Part shown: one piece after another, positions 10,894 through 21,879 of the stretch | Layout: every line of letters starts with the position of its first letter | Position numbering within the stretch: the stretch's first letter is position 1 | Assembly: GCF_028583425.1 (NCBI RefSeq) | Contig: NC_072800.1 | Location: 3,919,001 to 3,983,000 of the forward strand | Direction of reading: 5' to 3' | Source: Eublepharis macularius | Taxonomy: Eukaryota; Chordata; Lepidosauria; Squamata; Eublepharidae | DNA: 64,000 nucleotides | Notes under the pieces: model-generated | Seen by the model: the letters and a program-made list of their open reading frames with translations, nothing else | What the model was told of the DNA's origin: nothing | Database searches by the model: none | Made by a program: the position numbers and the translations under genes

Positions 10894-11436
10894 GAGAGTG
10901 GAACTAGGTGAAACACCTGACAGGAGGAAGACATGTCAGTTCCCTGCAAAGTTTCTATGGGAAGTGTAGTGAGAAAGAACCTCTGCCAGGGAAAACAGGG
11001 ATCCCTCTTCTCCCTGGCAGAGGTTCTTTCTCTAGGCATCTTGTCTAGTCTGCTTGGCTGGCTGGTGCTTGGCTCCCTCTTGCCGCTGCCAACTCCCTTT
11101 GCTCCCCTAAATGCATTCCAGAGCCAGAGGGAGCTGAACATGCGGGTGGCAGTCAGAGGGAGCCGAGCGAGCTGGCAGCAGTGAGAAGAAGCATGCCTCC
11201 CCTTCCTCCCCTAAATGCACTTGGCAGCCAAAGGGAGCCGAGCGCGCCAGTGGGTGAGAGGAAGCTGAGCGGACTAGATGAGATGCCTAGAGAAAGGACT
11301 TCTGCCAGGGAGAAGAGGGAGTCTCTCTCTCTCCTCCTTTGAAGCAGTTGTTTCTGACTACATTTCCCATGGAAACTTGGGGGAAACCCAACACGTGTCC
11401 TCCTCATGTCAGGCGTCTCGTCTAGTTTGGCTCTGA
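10894..11436. mobile_element. Nonautonomous TIR element with nested hairpin
   Basis: The left end (GAGAGTGGAACTAGGTGAAACACCTGAC, from 10894) is an imperfect inverted copy of the right end (minus GAGCCAAACTAGACGAGACGCCTGAC, to 11436). Arms continue for over 100 bp, through TTTCTATGGGAAGTGTAGT on the left and its partner on the right. A second, tighter hairpin is nested at 10973-11035 (AGAAAGAACCTCTGCCAGGG and its complement). It has no coding capacity. Confidence 0.65.
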
Positions 11437-12352
11437 CAGCCCCCTCAGAGTCTGAGCTGGAGATGAGGGCAGCTGTCATGGCACAACATGAACAACTCAG
11501 TCATATTCAGAGACATAACCCCCTTTCAAGGGCTAGGCTATTTGCAGTCTTTTTTATCTTCCTTCTTGAACCATGTGAAAAATATTTTAACATCATTAAC
11601 TCATTTTTATGAGAGCTGAGGAGAAATGAGATAGACTTGCTGCATAACAACGTGTGAATGCAGCGGGTGCAGATCGAGGATAAGTCGATGGCCTCTGTCA
11701 AAAGAGGTTCTCCCGCTCGTGCAATCTTGAGCCAGTGAAGTGACAGGAGAGCTAAGGAAAGCGAGTTCTGTGGAATATGCTTGATCGGGAGCAGCGTGAT
11801 GTGCTGTACAGCTGGATTTTTTCAGTGCCACGTGAAAGGAGCCAGGTGCCCCGTGCCTGCTATTGTCATCTCAAATTATCTGGGAGCTGCAGAAACAAGA
11901 CCCAATGCCCCGAATTGTCACAGGTTGTGCTGTATGACAACTTAGATATGAGTGTGTGCAAAACTGTGAAATGACAACATGCCTCAAAGCCAAACTAGAC
12001 ATATTGACAGCAGCCAAGTTGATTTAATCAGACATATGTCCTGTCTTTTGTATATGTGGGGGTCTGATTTTAGTATCAAAATGAGCAGGCAGTTGAGGGG
12101 GGGTATCCCTCTCCCCTTATTTTGTCACAGTTGGTTGCCCAAATTCCCTTCTTCTCCAGCCTAGCTGGAAAATAAGCTGCTGGGCTGGCCAAATGCAGAG
12201 AGATATGACAGAGAAGGGTGACAAGTTCACTTTTCCTCTCCCATGTATCCCTTGTGATGTGAAAATCAATCATTTTATTCATGAATGTGGCAAACATGTA
12301 AAACAAGCTATTGTACCTACTTTGAACATCAGACAGTGTTTTGCTCTCTCTC
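11437..12352. other. Unassigned sequence
   Basis: No gene or repeat recognised. A CT-rich run ends at the oligo-T tract that marks the poly(A) tail of the RPL12 retrocopy. Confidence 0.4.
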
Positions 12353-12986
<634 letters not shown>

Positions 12987-13479
12987 ATGGCGACGGATAC
13001 AGGGAGCACCGAATCCCCCTACACAATCGTAAAGATGCTAAAAGAGCCGTGTTTTCCCCTTTTGATTAGATGTGAGTGGGTGGCTGCAGGTCTCTCTTAA
13101 GTGCAGAATGGACAAATGTGTATTGTTCCATGTTTATCCTTCATGTACTTGTTGCTTTACCAGTTTGTCTTCCAGTTTCCTGTAGAACGTCAGTGTTTTG
13201 TTCATTTAACTTCAATGTATGATTTTTTCCCTTCACTGGGCATGTCAACGCTGTAAAAAGAGATTCTGTATAAGGTCATTTACCATTGGAGATTCTAAGA
13301 GCCTTTCACCACAAACAGAAAAACAAAAATTAAGAATAAAAAATGAAGACGTTGGCTTTTAGAGGTGAGGCCCTTCCTAGGGCTTGATTGAACAAATTCC
13401 TGTTCAGCTTAATTCTGGTTTCTGGAGTGTTTCTGGGTTTCCCCACAGCATTGTGGAGATTTAAATATTAATCTTTTAT
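12987..13479. other. Unassigned sequence
   Basis: AT-rich, no feature recognised. It is the upstream flank of the RPL12 retrocopy. Confidence 0.4.
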
Positions 13480-13698
13480 GTGTGATGGGTGCCATCAAGT
13501 CACAGCTCACTTATGGTGACCCCCCCCCTCAAGGAGTTTACAGGGGAAGAGACAAATAGAAGTGGTTTGCCATTTCCTGCCTCTGTGTAGGGACCCTGGA
13601 CTTCCTTGGTGGTCTCCCATCCAAGTACTAACCAGGGTGGACCCTGCTTAGCTTCCAAGAGCCAAGGAGATTGGGCTAGCCTGGGCCATCCAGATCAG
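13480..13698 (-). mobile_element. 5S-rRNA-derived SINE (5S-Sauria type)
   Basis: The minus strand begins CTGATCTGGATGGCCCAGGC. It carries GGAAGCTAAGCAGGGTCCACC and GTTAGTACTTGGATGGGAGACC, an almost exact stretch of 5S rRNA. The tail at 13480-13525 (plus GTGCCATCAAGTCACAGCTCAC) matches RTE/Bov-B ends. It is the best preserved 5S head of the three copies. Confidence 0.88.
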
Positions 13699-13798
13699 CT
13701 CATTCACCTATTTAGGGAGGATAATTTAGCAATCTCAGCTGAACAGTCTGCATGCAGGATTTTTGTAAAAATGGTCTTTAACAGCTTCATTTGGTTCA

Positions 13799-13846
13799 AA
13801 TGTGTGTTATGTGCCGTCAAATCACCTCCGACCTATGGTGACCCAA
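13799..13846 (-). mobile_element. RTE/Bov-B-type 3' tail fragment
   Basis: Plus TGTGTGTTATGTGCCGTCAAATCACC followed by GACCTATGGTGACCC is the tail shared by the RTE LINE and the 5S SINEs. Only the 3' end is present, so the parent could be either. Confidence 0.7.
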
Positions 13847-14904
13847 ATGTAAGTACTCTTTTTAAATGATTCAGGAAGAACACTGTCTTTTCTCCAGGCC
13901 TTTTCTGAATAAAATGAGGGAAGGCTAGCAAGTGTCAGCTAAGTGAAACATAGGAACAAAAAATGTAGACATTCATATTTCCTGATGAATAACATCTGAA
14001 ATCCAGGGTTGTGCAAACTATTTGTTTTCCTTTGGTGCCTAGCAGAAATGGCCATATGGGCTCATTTTTGAGTTGCCAATAATGCTGACTCTGAAAGCAT
14101 CTCTAGTCCATCTGTTTGTCCATCTGTGATTCAGAGGGCTTTTCACACTTTCTGCCTTCAGGCAATACTTTCCACACGGAACCTTGGTGCAACTTCTTTG
14201 GACCCCCCTCCATGTTGAAAAGAATCCTGGAGGATGTCGCCTGAAAAGGATTCTTATTCGCCTTGGGTGAGCAGGGAAGCAACTCAGTACAAAGAGATTT
14301 CCGTGTGTCTTTCATTTATGGGCTGTACTAAATTTGAATTTTAAAGTTTGCCTGGCCTAGAAATCAAACTCAAATTAAATTACTCAAGATACAAATAACA
14401 TTTAGTAGACAACATAACAGAAGGGGGAAGAAAACAGCAAGTAACTTATTGTCATGGTTACCACAGGAAACAGCAGGATATAAAGACACCACAGTATTCC
14501 TATGTCTCAGTGAGCATTGGGGAAGAAGCACTTTAGGAAGCCATATCAGTTTCCAGTGACTTCTCTTCAAATATGAGGATCCGCCCCCCTACCCCACAGC
14601 CCAGGCATTTCAAAACTGGTTTTGCCTCTCTCAGAATTCTCTGGAAATATAGCTCAAGCATGAACCTCGCGAGGTGTCTGTGTCATTCAGGCTAAATTCA
14701 GTGTCAATTTATGGATGAGTGGAGTACCCCCACCCCACTCCCAAGAAATTTTGCAACTCACATTTTTTTCTTGAGCTTTCCTCCAAATTCCCCTGCTGTT
14801 TCACTCAAGGAGGAAACTCTAAATTTGCCTTAATACATTTTCTTGGGGAAAATTCAAGAAACTGCAGTTAAACCCCAAATGGAGACCTGTCTGTTTCTTT
14901 CTAG
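13847..14904. other. Unassigned sequence (possible intron)
   Basis: No repeat recognised. The last part (14760-14904) ends in a pyrimidine-rich tract (CTGTCTGTTTCTTTCTAG) that would serve as a splice acceptor for the next entry. Confidence 0.4.
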
Positions 14905-14981
14905 ATTCCTCGAGGTAAGAAACACAGCCAAGAGTTCCCAGATGAGAATCATCCACTTCTCATCAACCAAAGCATCAATGA
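14905..14981 (+). other. Candidate 77-bp internal exon, gene unknown
   Basis: The segment is preceded by CTGTCTGTTTCTTTCTAG, a strong acceptor, and followed by GTAAGTAT, a strong donor. Frame 1 is open: it starts IPRGKKHSQEFPDENHP and ends LLINQSIN. A second frame is open too: it starts FLEVRNTAKSSQMR. A 77-bp length means it would shift phase if skipped. I do not recognise either peptide, and no neighbouring exon was found, so this could be chance. Confidence 0.3.
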
Positions 14982-15782
14982 GTAAGTATAATGGTACAGA
15001 AGTTTGTCGGTGCTGAGAATTCAAAAGGGCATAAATGTTTTAGGCAGGGAGTTCAGTTCATATGCTTCAAATTGCTCTGGGCAAGAAGTGAAATAAGCTG
15101 GTTTCTGCTGCTGAATTGCAGCGTCACACACCAGCTCCATGGGGACAACCAGCAGCACAAACAAAACACATTATCCAAAGTGTGAAGTGCAGTCATTGCG
15201 CCACTATAACTAGTCCATTCGGCATCTGTTTAGACAAAGACAAAAAATAAGCACAGACCTCAATCAACCTGCTTCTGCCACCCTCCCATTTCCCTGCAAT
15301 CAGAGCCATTTCTTAAAACAAAAATATGACTAGGTGGTTATACGGTGTGCCATAAATGGCCATTTCCTCATCTTTTTAGTGCACATGCTTCCTTACTTTT
15401 CTGCCAAATATGCAAATTCCAAGACATGCTGAGGGCTTGGGGCAGCTAGGTGAGTTCTGTATATGGGTTTGTCCTATATTGGATTCAGAATTGGAAAACA
15501 GATATATTGGATAACAGAATGTGGCCCTGGGGTAGAAGAGGAAAAAAGGCAGGGGACAGAAGAAAAGAGAACACACTTGGGGCGCTAATCGGCCTGCTGC
15601 AAAGCACATGGGTGCTCGCAGCTTGCACAATGGTGTCATTTCCCAGAAGTGACATCCTCACACAGGCATCATTGTGCGATCTCAGGAGCACCGGCTCCAT
15701 TTGTGTGTGTGTGAGGGGCAACCCCCCCCCCAAAACCTCAGGTGAGTGCCAGGTCCCCCTCTCCTCCCCCTGAGAGGGTAAG
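14982..15782. other. Unassigned sequence
   Basis: No gene recognised. Overlapping short frames at 15376-15793 are on both strands and lack motifs. A C run lies at 15723-15730. Confidence 0.4.
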
Positions 15783-15893
15783 TGTTCTGGCAAGCCTAAC
15801 TTGGCATTCAGGCAGTCCCAGGTTCAATCTCCAGTGAAAAGGACCAGGTAGAGAGGGAAACAAGGGGTTCTGCTATCTTGGACTTGATTCCCA
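15783..15893 (+). repeat. Left arm of a 111-bp near-perfect inverted repeat
   Basis: This arm pairs with 17409-17519 over 111 bp with one mismatch (GGCATTCAGG against GGCATGCAGG). Its first half resembles a tRNA-derived SINE tail (CCCAGGTTCAATCTCC then AAAAGGACCAGGTAG). Its second half is the start of the CR1 endonuclease fragment, so the arm spans a repeat junction. Confidence 0.9.
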
Positions 15894-17235
15894 CCAACAG
15901 GGAAGGACTGGTTGACAAGGTGAAAGTAGTGGGCACCCTACTGGGTAGTGGTGGTGACCATGTAATTTTTGGAATTTACAGCCTTGGGGAAGGGAAAAGC
16001 TGTACGTAGTCAGATATATAGGTTGGGCTTCAGGAAAGCAAATTTTAACAAACTGAAAGCTATGCTGGGTAGAATCCCTTGGTCAGAAATACTTAAGGAG
16101 AAGGGAGTTCAAGAGGGGTGGGAGTTTCTTAAAAGTGAAATATTGAAAAGACAATCACAAATGATTCTCATGAGGAGGAAAAATGGGAGGAGCTTAAAGA
16201 AGCCAAGGTGGCTCCATAAACAGCTTTCCAATAAATTGAGAAATAAAAAAAAGACTCATTTAGGAAATTGAAGGAGGGCCTTATAACCAAGAATGAATGT
16301 AAACAAATAACCAATGTGTGTAGAGAGTGTTAGAAAAGCTAAAGCTCAGTATGAGCTTAGGCTAGCAAGAGATGCTAAAAACAACAACAACAAAAAGGTT
16401 CTTTGCTTACGTTCAAAGTAAGAAAAAGAGCAAGGACATGGTCAGTCCATTGGAGTGACAGGGAAGTGAAATTGTAACAGGCGATGAAGAGAGGACAGAA
16501 CTGCTCAATTCCTACTTTTCCTCAGTCTTTTCCTGTAGGAGAGATGGTGCTCAACATGGCAATAACAGAACACATGATGGGGGAAGGAAGTTACAGCCTA
16601 GGATCAGCACAGAGTTAGTATGTAAACACCTAGTTTCTTTAAATGGAACTAAATCTTCAGGGCCAGATGAATTAACCCAAGGGTACTAAAAGAACTCACA
16701 TATGTAGTTTCTGAGGCTCTGTCCATTATTTTTGAGAACTCTTAGAGATCAGGTGAGGTCCCAGAAGATGGGAGGAGGGCAAATGTTGTCCCCATCTTCA
16801 ACAAGGGGAAAAAGGTAATGCTCAAACATCCAGTCAGTCCTTACTGTGATTATTAAGAGCCAGCACAGGTTTCTCAAGAACAAGTCATGACAGACTAAAC
16901 TTATCTCCTTTTTTTGAGGAAGTTACTCCCTTGCTGGATCAGGGGAATGCTGTAGACATAGTTTATCTTGATTTCAGTAAGGCTTTTGTTAAGGTTCCAC
17001 ATAATATCCTTGTCGACAAGTTGGTAAAATGTGATTTGGATCCTATTAATATTAGGTGAATCTGTAACTGGTTGATAGATTGCACCCAAAGAGTGCTAGT
17101 TAATGGTTCCTCATCCTTTTGGAGAAGAGTGACAAGTGGAGTTCGTCAGGGATCAGTCCTGGGACCTGTTCTGTTCAACATTTTTATAAATGATGTGGAT
17201 GAAGGAACAGAGGGAGTGCTACAGAGCTACAGACC
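15841..17235 (+). mobile_element. CR1 LINE relic: endonuclease end to reverse transcriptase
   Basis: It begins in the endonuclease with GSAILDLIPTNREGLVDKVK and GGDHVIF (the SDH region), collinear with the minus-strand CR1 at 18.1-18.5 kb. Then comes a stop-ridden linker, followed by the reverse-transcriptase core. YLDFSKAFVKVPHNIL holds the motif A Asp, with the usual second Asp of AFDKVPH changed to Val. [20 protein letters not shown] (about 17137-17195) is motif B. The YxDD motif and 3' end are absent; the copy breaks near 17235, where a Gypsy gag piece begins. Many stops show an old, dead copy. Confidence 0.8.
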
Positions 17236-17239
17236 CTTG

Positions 17240-17408
17240 GTGCATTCATGCAAGTGCTAAGAGCCCAATTTGAGGACCCCCTTGAGGAAGAATGGGCTCA
17301 AACAAAACTAAAAACACAGCAGAAAGGGCATCGGTCAGTGCAGGAGTACGCATCAAAATTCAGGCAATATGCCGCCAAGGTGCGAGATTGGTCTGAGGAA
17401 ATAAACCC
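17240..17408 (+). mobile_element. Ty3/Gypsy gag fragment
   Basis: An open stretch encodes [20 protein letters not shown] and then GHRSVQEYASKFRQYAAKV, the alpha-helical retrotransposon gag (capsid-like) domain of Sushi/Gypsy-type elements. Only this domain remains; no zinc knuckle, protease or LTR is linked. It lies between the CR1 relic and the right arm of the 111-bp inverted repeat. Confidence 0.7.
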
Positions 17409-17519
17409 TGGGAATCAAGTCCAAGATAGCAGAACCCCTTGTTTCCCTCTCTACCTGGTCCTTTTCACTGGAGATTGAACCTGGGACTGCCTGCATGCCA
17501 AGTTAGGCTTGCCAGAACA
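17409..17519 (-). repeat. Right arm of the 111-bp inverted repeat
   Basis: Inverted copy of 15783-15893 with one mismatch. It includes 53 bp of CR1 endonuclease sequence in inverted orientation, so the duplication arose after that CR1 had inserted. Confidence 0.9.
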
Positions 17520-17823
17520 GGGTGTGGAATGCTAATGGCGGGAGGCTTCACTGTATCCTGAGGAGGTTCTTTTGCATATGGATTGGGGCTTGATGTGCTA
17601 ATCTTCTCTGCAGGGCTATTGTTGAATATAGAGTGTTTTGTTAGCCTGGTGTTTTTCAGAACTGGAAACCATGCTCTGCTCATTCTTAAGGCTTGTGAAC
17701 TTCAATGGCTTCCCTTTGTCAGACTGCACAGGGAAGCCATTGAAATTCACAAGCATAAGCAAAACTTCAACAGGAAAGAAGAAACCTTAAGAATGAACAG
17801 AGCATGGTTTCCAGTTCTGAAAA
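17520..17823. mobile_element. Inverted pair of Penelope-like element C-terminal/tail pieces
   Basis: The plus piece (17730-17823) encodes REAIEIHKHKQNFNRKEETL and RMNRAWFPVL, the end of a PLE GIY-YIG open frame. The minus piece (17720 down to about 17520) carries the same RAWFPVLKNT end and continues into 3' UTR. The arms pair from 17655 to 17822, with about 31 bp deleted from the left arm. The pair sits at the point where the minus-strand CR1 stops. Confidence 0.75.
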
Positions 17824-19049
17824 AAGTCATTAAGCCTGTCTGCTTTTTCTCTGTCCTGCACCAGAGTTTCTCCATCTACTCCCGACAGTGGTCCAATTGC
17901 CTCTTTTACCTTGCGTTTGCTTCTCACATATCTGTAGAAGTTTTTCTTCTTGTAGCAAGCCCTCCTGGCCAGACCCAGCTCGTACTGAGCTTTGGCCTCT
18001 CTGATGGCTGATCTGCAGTACCTAGTAACCCTCATATACTCCTCTTTAGAGGTCTGTCCTTCTCTCCATTTCCTGAACATTTCCTTTTTCTCCCTTAGCT
18101 TATTCTAGAGCTCTCTGTGCATCCACATCGGTTTCTTGGAGCCCATACCATGTTTCCGTCTTGCTGGGATAGTGAGGGCTTGAGCTTGCAAAAGCTCGTG
18201 TTTGAGAAGGGCCCATCCTTCACTCGCTCCTTTCCCTTCCAGCACACTCCCCCATGGAATGACTCTCATCAAGCCTCTGAGTTCATCGAAGTTGGCCCTA
18301 CGAAAATCTAACCTACAAGTCTGGCTACGAACTTCCTTGGCTCCCCACAGCAACTGGAATTCAAGGAGGACATGATCACTTCCCCCTAAGGTCCCCACCA
18401 CCTTCATCTCATCTACCAATTCTTCCCTGTTGGTTAATATCAAGTCTAGTATGGCCGAACCCCTTGTAGCTTCCTCCATCTTTTGAAAAAGGAAGTTATC
18501 GGCCAGGCAGGTCAGGAAATTGCGTGATTCATGACGCTTTGCTGAGCCTGTCTCCCAGCACACATCGGGGAAGTTGAACTCACCCATAATTACAAGGTTC
18601 TGATGTCTGGATACTCTGCCAATTTGTTCAAAGAGGGCAGCATCCGTTTCTTCTCGCTGGTCGGGTGGTCTGTAGCAGACTCCAACAACAATACCCTTTG
18701 TCCTTCCTTGCCTTATTTCTACCCATATACTTTCCACCGGGCTGTCCGCCCCATTATCCATAACTTCTTGACAATCAAGCCCTCTCCTCACATACAACGC
18801 CACTCCACCTCCTCTTCTACTCTTCCGTTTTTTCTTGAACAACTCATACCCATCCACTAGCACATTCCAGTCGTGGGAATCATCCCACCAAGTCTCAGTA
18901 ATTCCTACTATATCATAGCCCTCTGTTTGCAATAGAAGCTCAAGCTCTTCTTTCTTATTGCCCATACTTTGGGCATTGGTATATAGACACTTGTAGCCTT
19001 GTACCTTTGTTTGACCTTTCCTACCCAGGTGGGTCCCCACTGTTTTCAC
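17824..19049 (-). pseudogene. CR1 ORF2, endonuclease plus linker, 3' truncated
   Basis: The ORF starts at ATG 19049. The apurinic-like endonuclease follows: YTNAQSMGNKKEEL, GITETWWDD (metal-binding Glu), GGGVALYVRRGL, VGVCYRPPDQ, VIMGEFNFPDVCW and GGSDHVLLEF (catalytic Asp-His). The usual GDFN Asp is Glu here. One in-frame TAG at 18102-18104 interrupts an otherwise open frame that continues through the lysine-rich linker (MFRKWREGQTSKEEYMRVTR) to NDFF at about 17827. The reverse transcriptase is missing, replaced by PLE tail sequence. Losing the 3' side while keeping the 5' side is the reverse of normal LINE truncation. Confidence 0.88.
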
Positions 19050-19096
19050 TTCGTCATTGAAGTCGCCATGTCAATCGCCCCCTTCCCCTTGCGGCA

Positions 19097-19894
19097 TCAG
19101 TTTAAAGCTCTCCTGATGAAGTTCTCCAGGTTCGTTCCAAACGTTTTCTTCCCTGCCCTTGAGAGGTGAAGCCCATCATGTGCTAGAAGGCCTTCTCTAA
19201 GAAAACCTATCCCATGGTCCCAGAACCCAAAGCGCTCCTGCCGGCACCACCATCTCAGCCAGCGATTCACCTCAAGTATGGTCCGCTCCCGGCGTGTTCC
19301 TCTTCCTGTGACTGGAAGGATAGAAGAGAATACCACCTGAGCCCCCAATGTCTTCAACTGCCTTCCAAGGGCTTCGTAATCCTCTTTAATTCTTGCAACA
19401 GTATTCGAAGCCGTGCCGTTCGTTCCCACATGAATCAGCACAAACGGGTACTTATCAGCAGGCTTGATGAGTTTTGGCAGCCGGTCGGTAATATCCTGAA
19501 TTCTGGCTCCCGGCAAGCAACACATCTCTCGGAATAGGGGATCTGGCCCAGAGACATGGCGTTCCATACCCCTGAGCAAGGAGTCCCTGACGACTACCAC
19601 CTTCCGTTTTTTTCCACTTCCATGAGGCCCCATGTCTTCTGCACTCCCTCTTCCAGATCTTTGCGGTTCTCCTTCCACTGTCACCTCTGTCACCATCCCT
19701 AGCACTTCAAAGCGATTCTTGAGCTCAAGTGGACCAGAGCATCTTCTTTGTTGACGCCTTCGGGTTTGTACTGTAGATCTGAGAGGAGGCTCAGAAGGGA
19801 GATCGGCTCTTTCCCCTCCTCCTTGACTTTCCTCTTCTTGGCTGTGCGTGGATGGATCTTGGCTGTGCGTGGAACTGCATGGATCTCAATAAAG
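19097..19894 (-). pseudogene. CR1 ORF1 with SGNH-type esterase domain
   Basis: The minus frame is open from a TGA near 19897 down to 19097. The N-terminal part is charged and low complexity, with a duplicated ATCCA(T/C)..CACGCACAGCCAAG stretch. The esterase domain follows: VVVRDSLLRGMERHVSG (nucleophile Ser block), FVLIHVGTNG (Asn block) and HDGLHLSRAGKKTFG (Asp-His block). This is the lipase/esterase-like ORF1 of CR1 LINEs, which acts with ORF2 in the RNP; its exact role is not settled. No ATG is seen before MVTEV, so the 5' end may be truncated. ORF2 begins 47 bp downstream. Confidence 0.85.
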
Positions 19895-19949
19895 TTGCTT
19901 CAACTGGAACACCTGCATGTTAACTGTGGAGAGCTTGAGGGACCTAACT

Positions 19950-20026
19950 GCCAGGGACTGACAATTGATAATGAGACAGGAAGCCTATGCCTCGATTCAG
20001 TCCAAGTTGATGCATTGTTATCAGTT
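19950..20026 (-). mobile_element. PLE-associated 3' region fragment
   Basis: AATGAGACAGGAAGCCTATG, then TCGATTCAGTCCAAGTTGATGCATTG, is the inverted counterpart of 59305-59410. There the sequence leads into a PLE tail on the plus strand. Confidence 0.55.
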
Positions 20027-20200
20027 GCATTAATTTGGAAATTAGCATTAATTACTTCTATCTATAAGACGGGGACAAGATTTAATCCTTCCAATTATAG
20101 GCCAATCATTTTACTTCCTCTATTGAACAAAATATATGCAGCTTTCTTAGTGATTAAGTTAAAAGACTGGATGGAGGAATCCTACTATATAAAAGGCTAA
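20027..20200 (+). mobile_element. LINE reverse-transcriptase fragment, clade unresolved
   Basis: One frame reads ITSIYKTGTRFNPSNYRPII followed by LLPLLNKIYAAFLVIKLKDW. This is the NYRPISL region (fingers, before motif A) of a non-LTR reverse transcriptase. It differs from CR1, L1 and RTE in this window; an R4- or Vingi-like clade is possible. Only about 55 codons remain. Confidence 0.65.
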
Positions 20201-20317
20201 GTGTATTCAAGACAACTCATTTCCTACCCCTGTGTGCCTCCAGAGGGCACTGCTGTGGAGGGAAGCCCAGATGAGGCAGCCAGACCTCCAGAGAATGCGC
20301 CACAATGGGAAGACTAG

Positions 20318-21345
20318 GCCAAGATCAGGCATGGAGCAGGCCACAATGCTTGCCCCCCTGCCTTCCCCCAGCTGGTATCAGGCCCACAGCAGGTGGCAAT
20401 ACCCACCCCCACCTTCATCCAACTGAAATCAGGGCAATGCTTGCCCCTCGTCTTCACCCAGCTGGGATCAGGAGCAGAGCAGGTGGCAATGCACATTCGC
20501 AATGCCTGCCCCTTACCTTCATCCAGCTGGGATCAGGAGTGGAGCAGGTGGCAATGCCTGCCTCCAGCCTTTACCCGGCTGGGATGAGGAGAAAAGCAGG
20601 TAGCAATGCCCACCCCCCACCTTCACACAGCTGGGATCAGGAGTGGAGCAGGTGGCAATGCCTGGCCCGCTTCACCTAGCTGTGATCAGGAGCGGAGTAG
20701 GTGGCAATTTGCACCTGCCGCCATCACCCAGCTGGGATCAGGTGGCAATGCCCATTCCCTCTCACCCAGTTCAGATCAGGAACAAAGCAGGTGGCAATGC
20801 CTGCTCCTCCCCTTCACCCAGCTGAGATCAGCAGCAGATCAGGTGGCAATGCCTATACCCCACCTTCACCCAGCTGAAATCAGGAGCGGAGAAGGTGGCA
20901 ATGCCCTTCCCCTTCAACCAGCTGGGATCAGGAGCGGAGCAGGTTGAAATGTCAACCCCCCCTTCACTCAGCTGAGATCAGGAGTGGAGCAGGTGGCAAT
21001 GCCCATTTCCTCTTCACCTGGATGAGATCAGGAGCAAAGTAGGTGGCAATGCCTGCTCTTCCCTTCACCCGGCTGAGATCAGCAGTGGAGCAGATGGCAA
21101 TGTCCACACCCTGCCTTCACTCAGGTGGGATCAGAAGCAGAGCAGGTGCCAATGCCCATCCCCCTTCACCCCACCGGGATCAGGTGAGAGCAGGCGGCAA
21201 TGCCCGCCCCTTTTCACATGGTCAAAATCAGGCATGGAGCAGGAGGCAATGCCCTCCCCCTCTTTAACAAGCTGGGATCAGAAGTAGAGCAGGTGGAAAT
21301 GTCCGCTCCCCCCCTTTACCTAGCCAGGATCAAGAACGGAAGAAC
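20318..21345. repeat. Minisatellite, ~50-bp unit, about 18-20 copies
   Basis: The unit is roughly AGCTGGGATCAGGAGCGGAG followed by CAGGTGGCAATGCCCACCCC and a CTTCACCC end. Unit starts recur every 39-53 bp (for example near 20629, 20680, 20731, 20819, 20872, 20921, 20970, 21020, 21071). Units differ by substitutions and short indels. Open frames across it are by-products of the periodicity, not genes. Confidence 0.88.
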
Positions 21346-21585
21346 AGGAAGGATTGTTACATAGTTTTCTGATATAAGGCTACATTATTATATTTATAGG
21401 TTCTCTTGGTCATTGATTATTACATTGCACATTTCAGCACTTTGCACTTTATATAACAAAATATTTTTTAAAATATACAAAAATATTTATTAATATACCA
21501 TTGAAGAATCTTATCATTATTTTTTCCCTTCAGAGTAGGGTCCTTTCCCTTAATAGTTTCTGGTTTTGTACCAAAGGAGCCCTCA

Positions 21586-21705
21586 CATTGGTAGAATCAG
21601 AAGCGGGGCAGGTGGCAATGCCTGCCCCCCCTTCACCCAGCCAGGATCAGGCAAGAGCAGGCAGCTATGCCCACCCCTTTTCACCTGGTCGAAATCAGAA
21701 ACGTG
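21586..21705. repeat. Detached two-unit copy of the same minisatellite
   Basis: GAATCAGAAGCGGGGCAGGT, GGCAATGCC and CAGCCAGGATCAGGCAAGAG repeat the unit above. It is separated from the main array by about 240 bp of AT-rich DNA (21346-21585), which may be a later insertion. Confidence 0.8.
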
Positions 21706-21879
21706 TTAACTGGCCTTCTATGGCCAAGTCAAGCCCTTCAACTCTATCCAAGAGGGGAACGGTCTCCAATAACCAAACAACCAAGAAGGACAATCCAAGG
21801 AGACCGTGTGAATACAAATCACACAATATTTATAATTAAGTTATACATGTTACTCTCTCATTTACAGTCACAGGGTCCT

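Noticed and set aside
20305-21267. Long open frames with repeating IRSGAGGNA-type peptides
   Set aside because: They follow the period of the ~50-bp minisatellite, occur in several frames and have no start context or neighbours.
20300-21345. CRISPR-like array
   Set aside because: Units are directly adjacent and variable, without constant repeats and unique spacers, and the genome is vertebrate.
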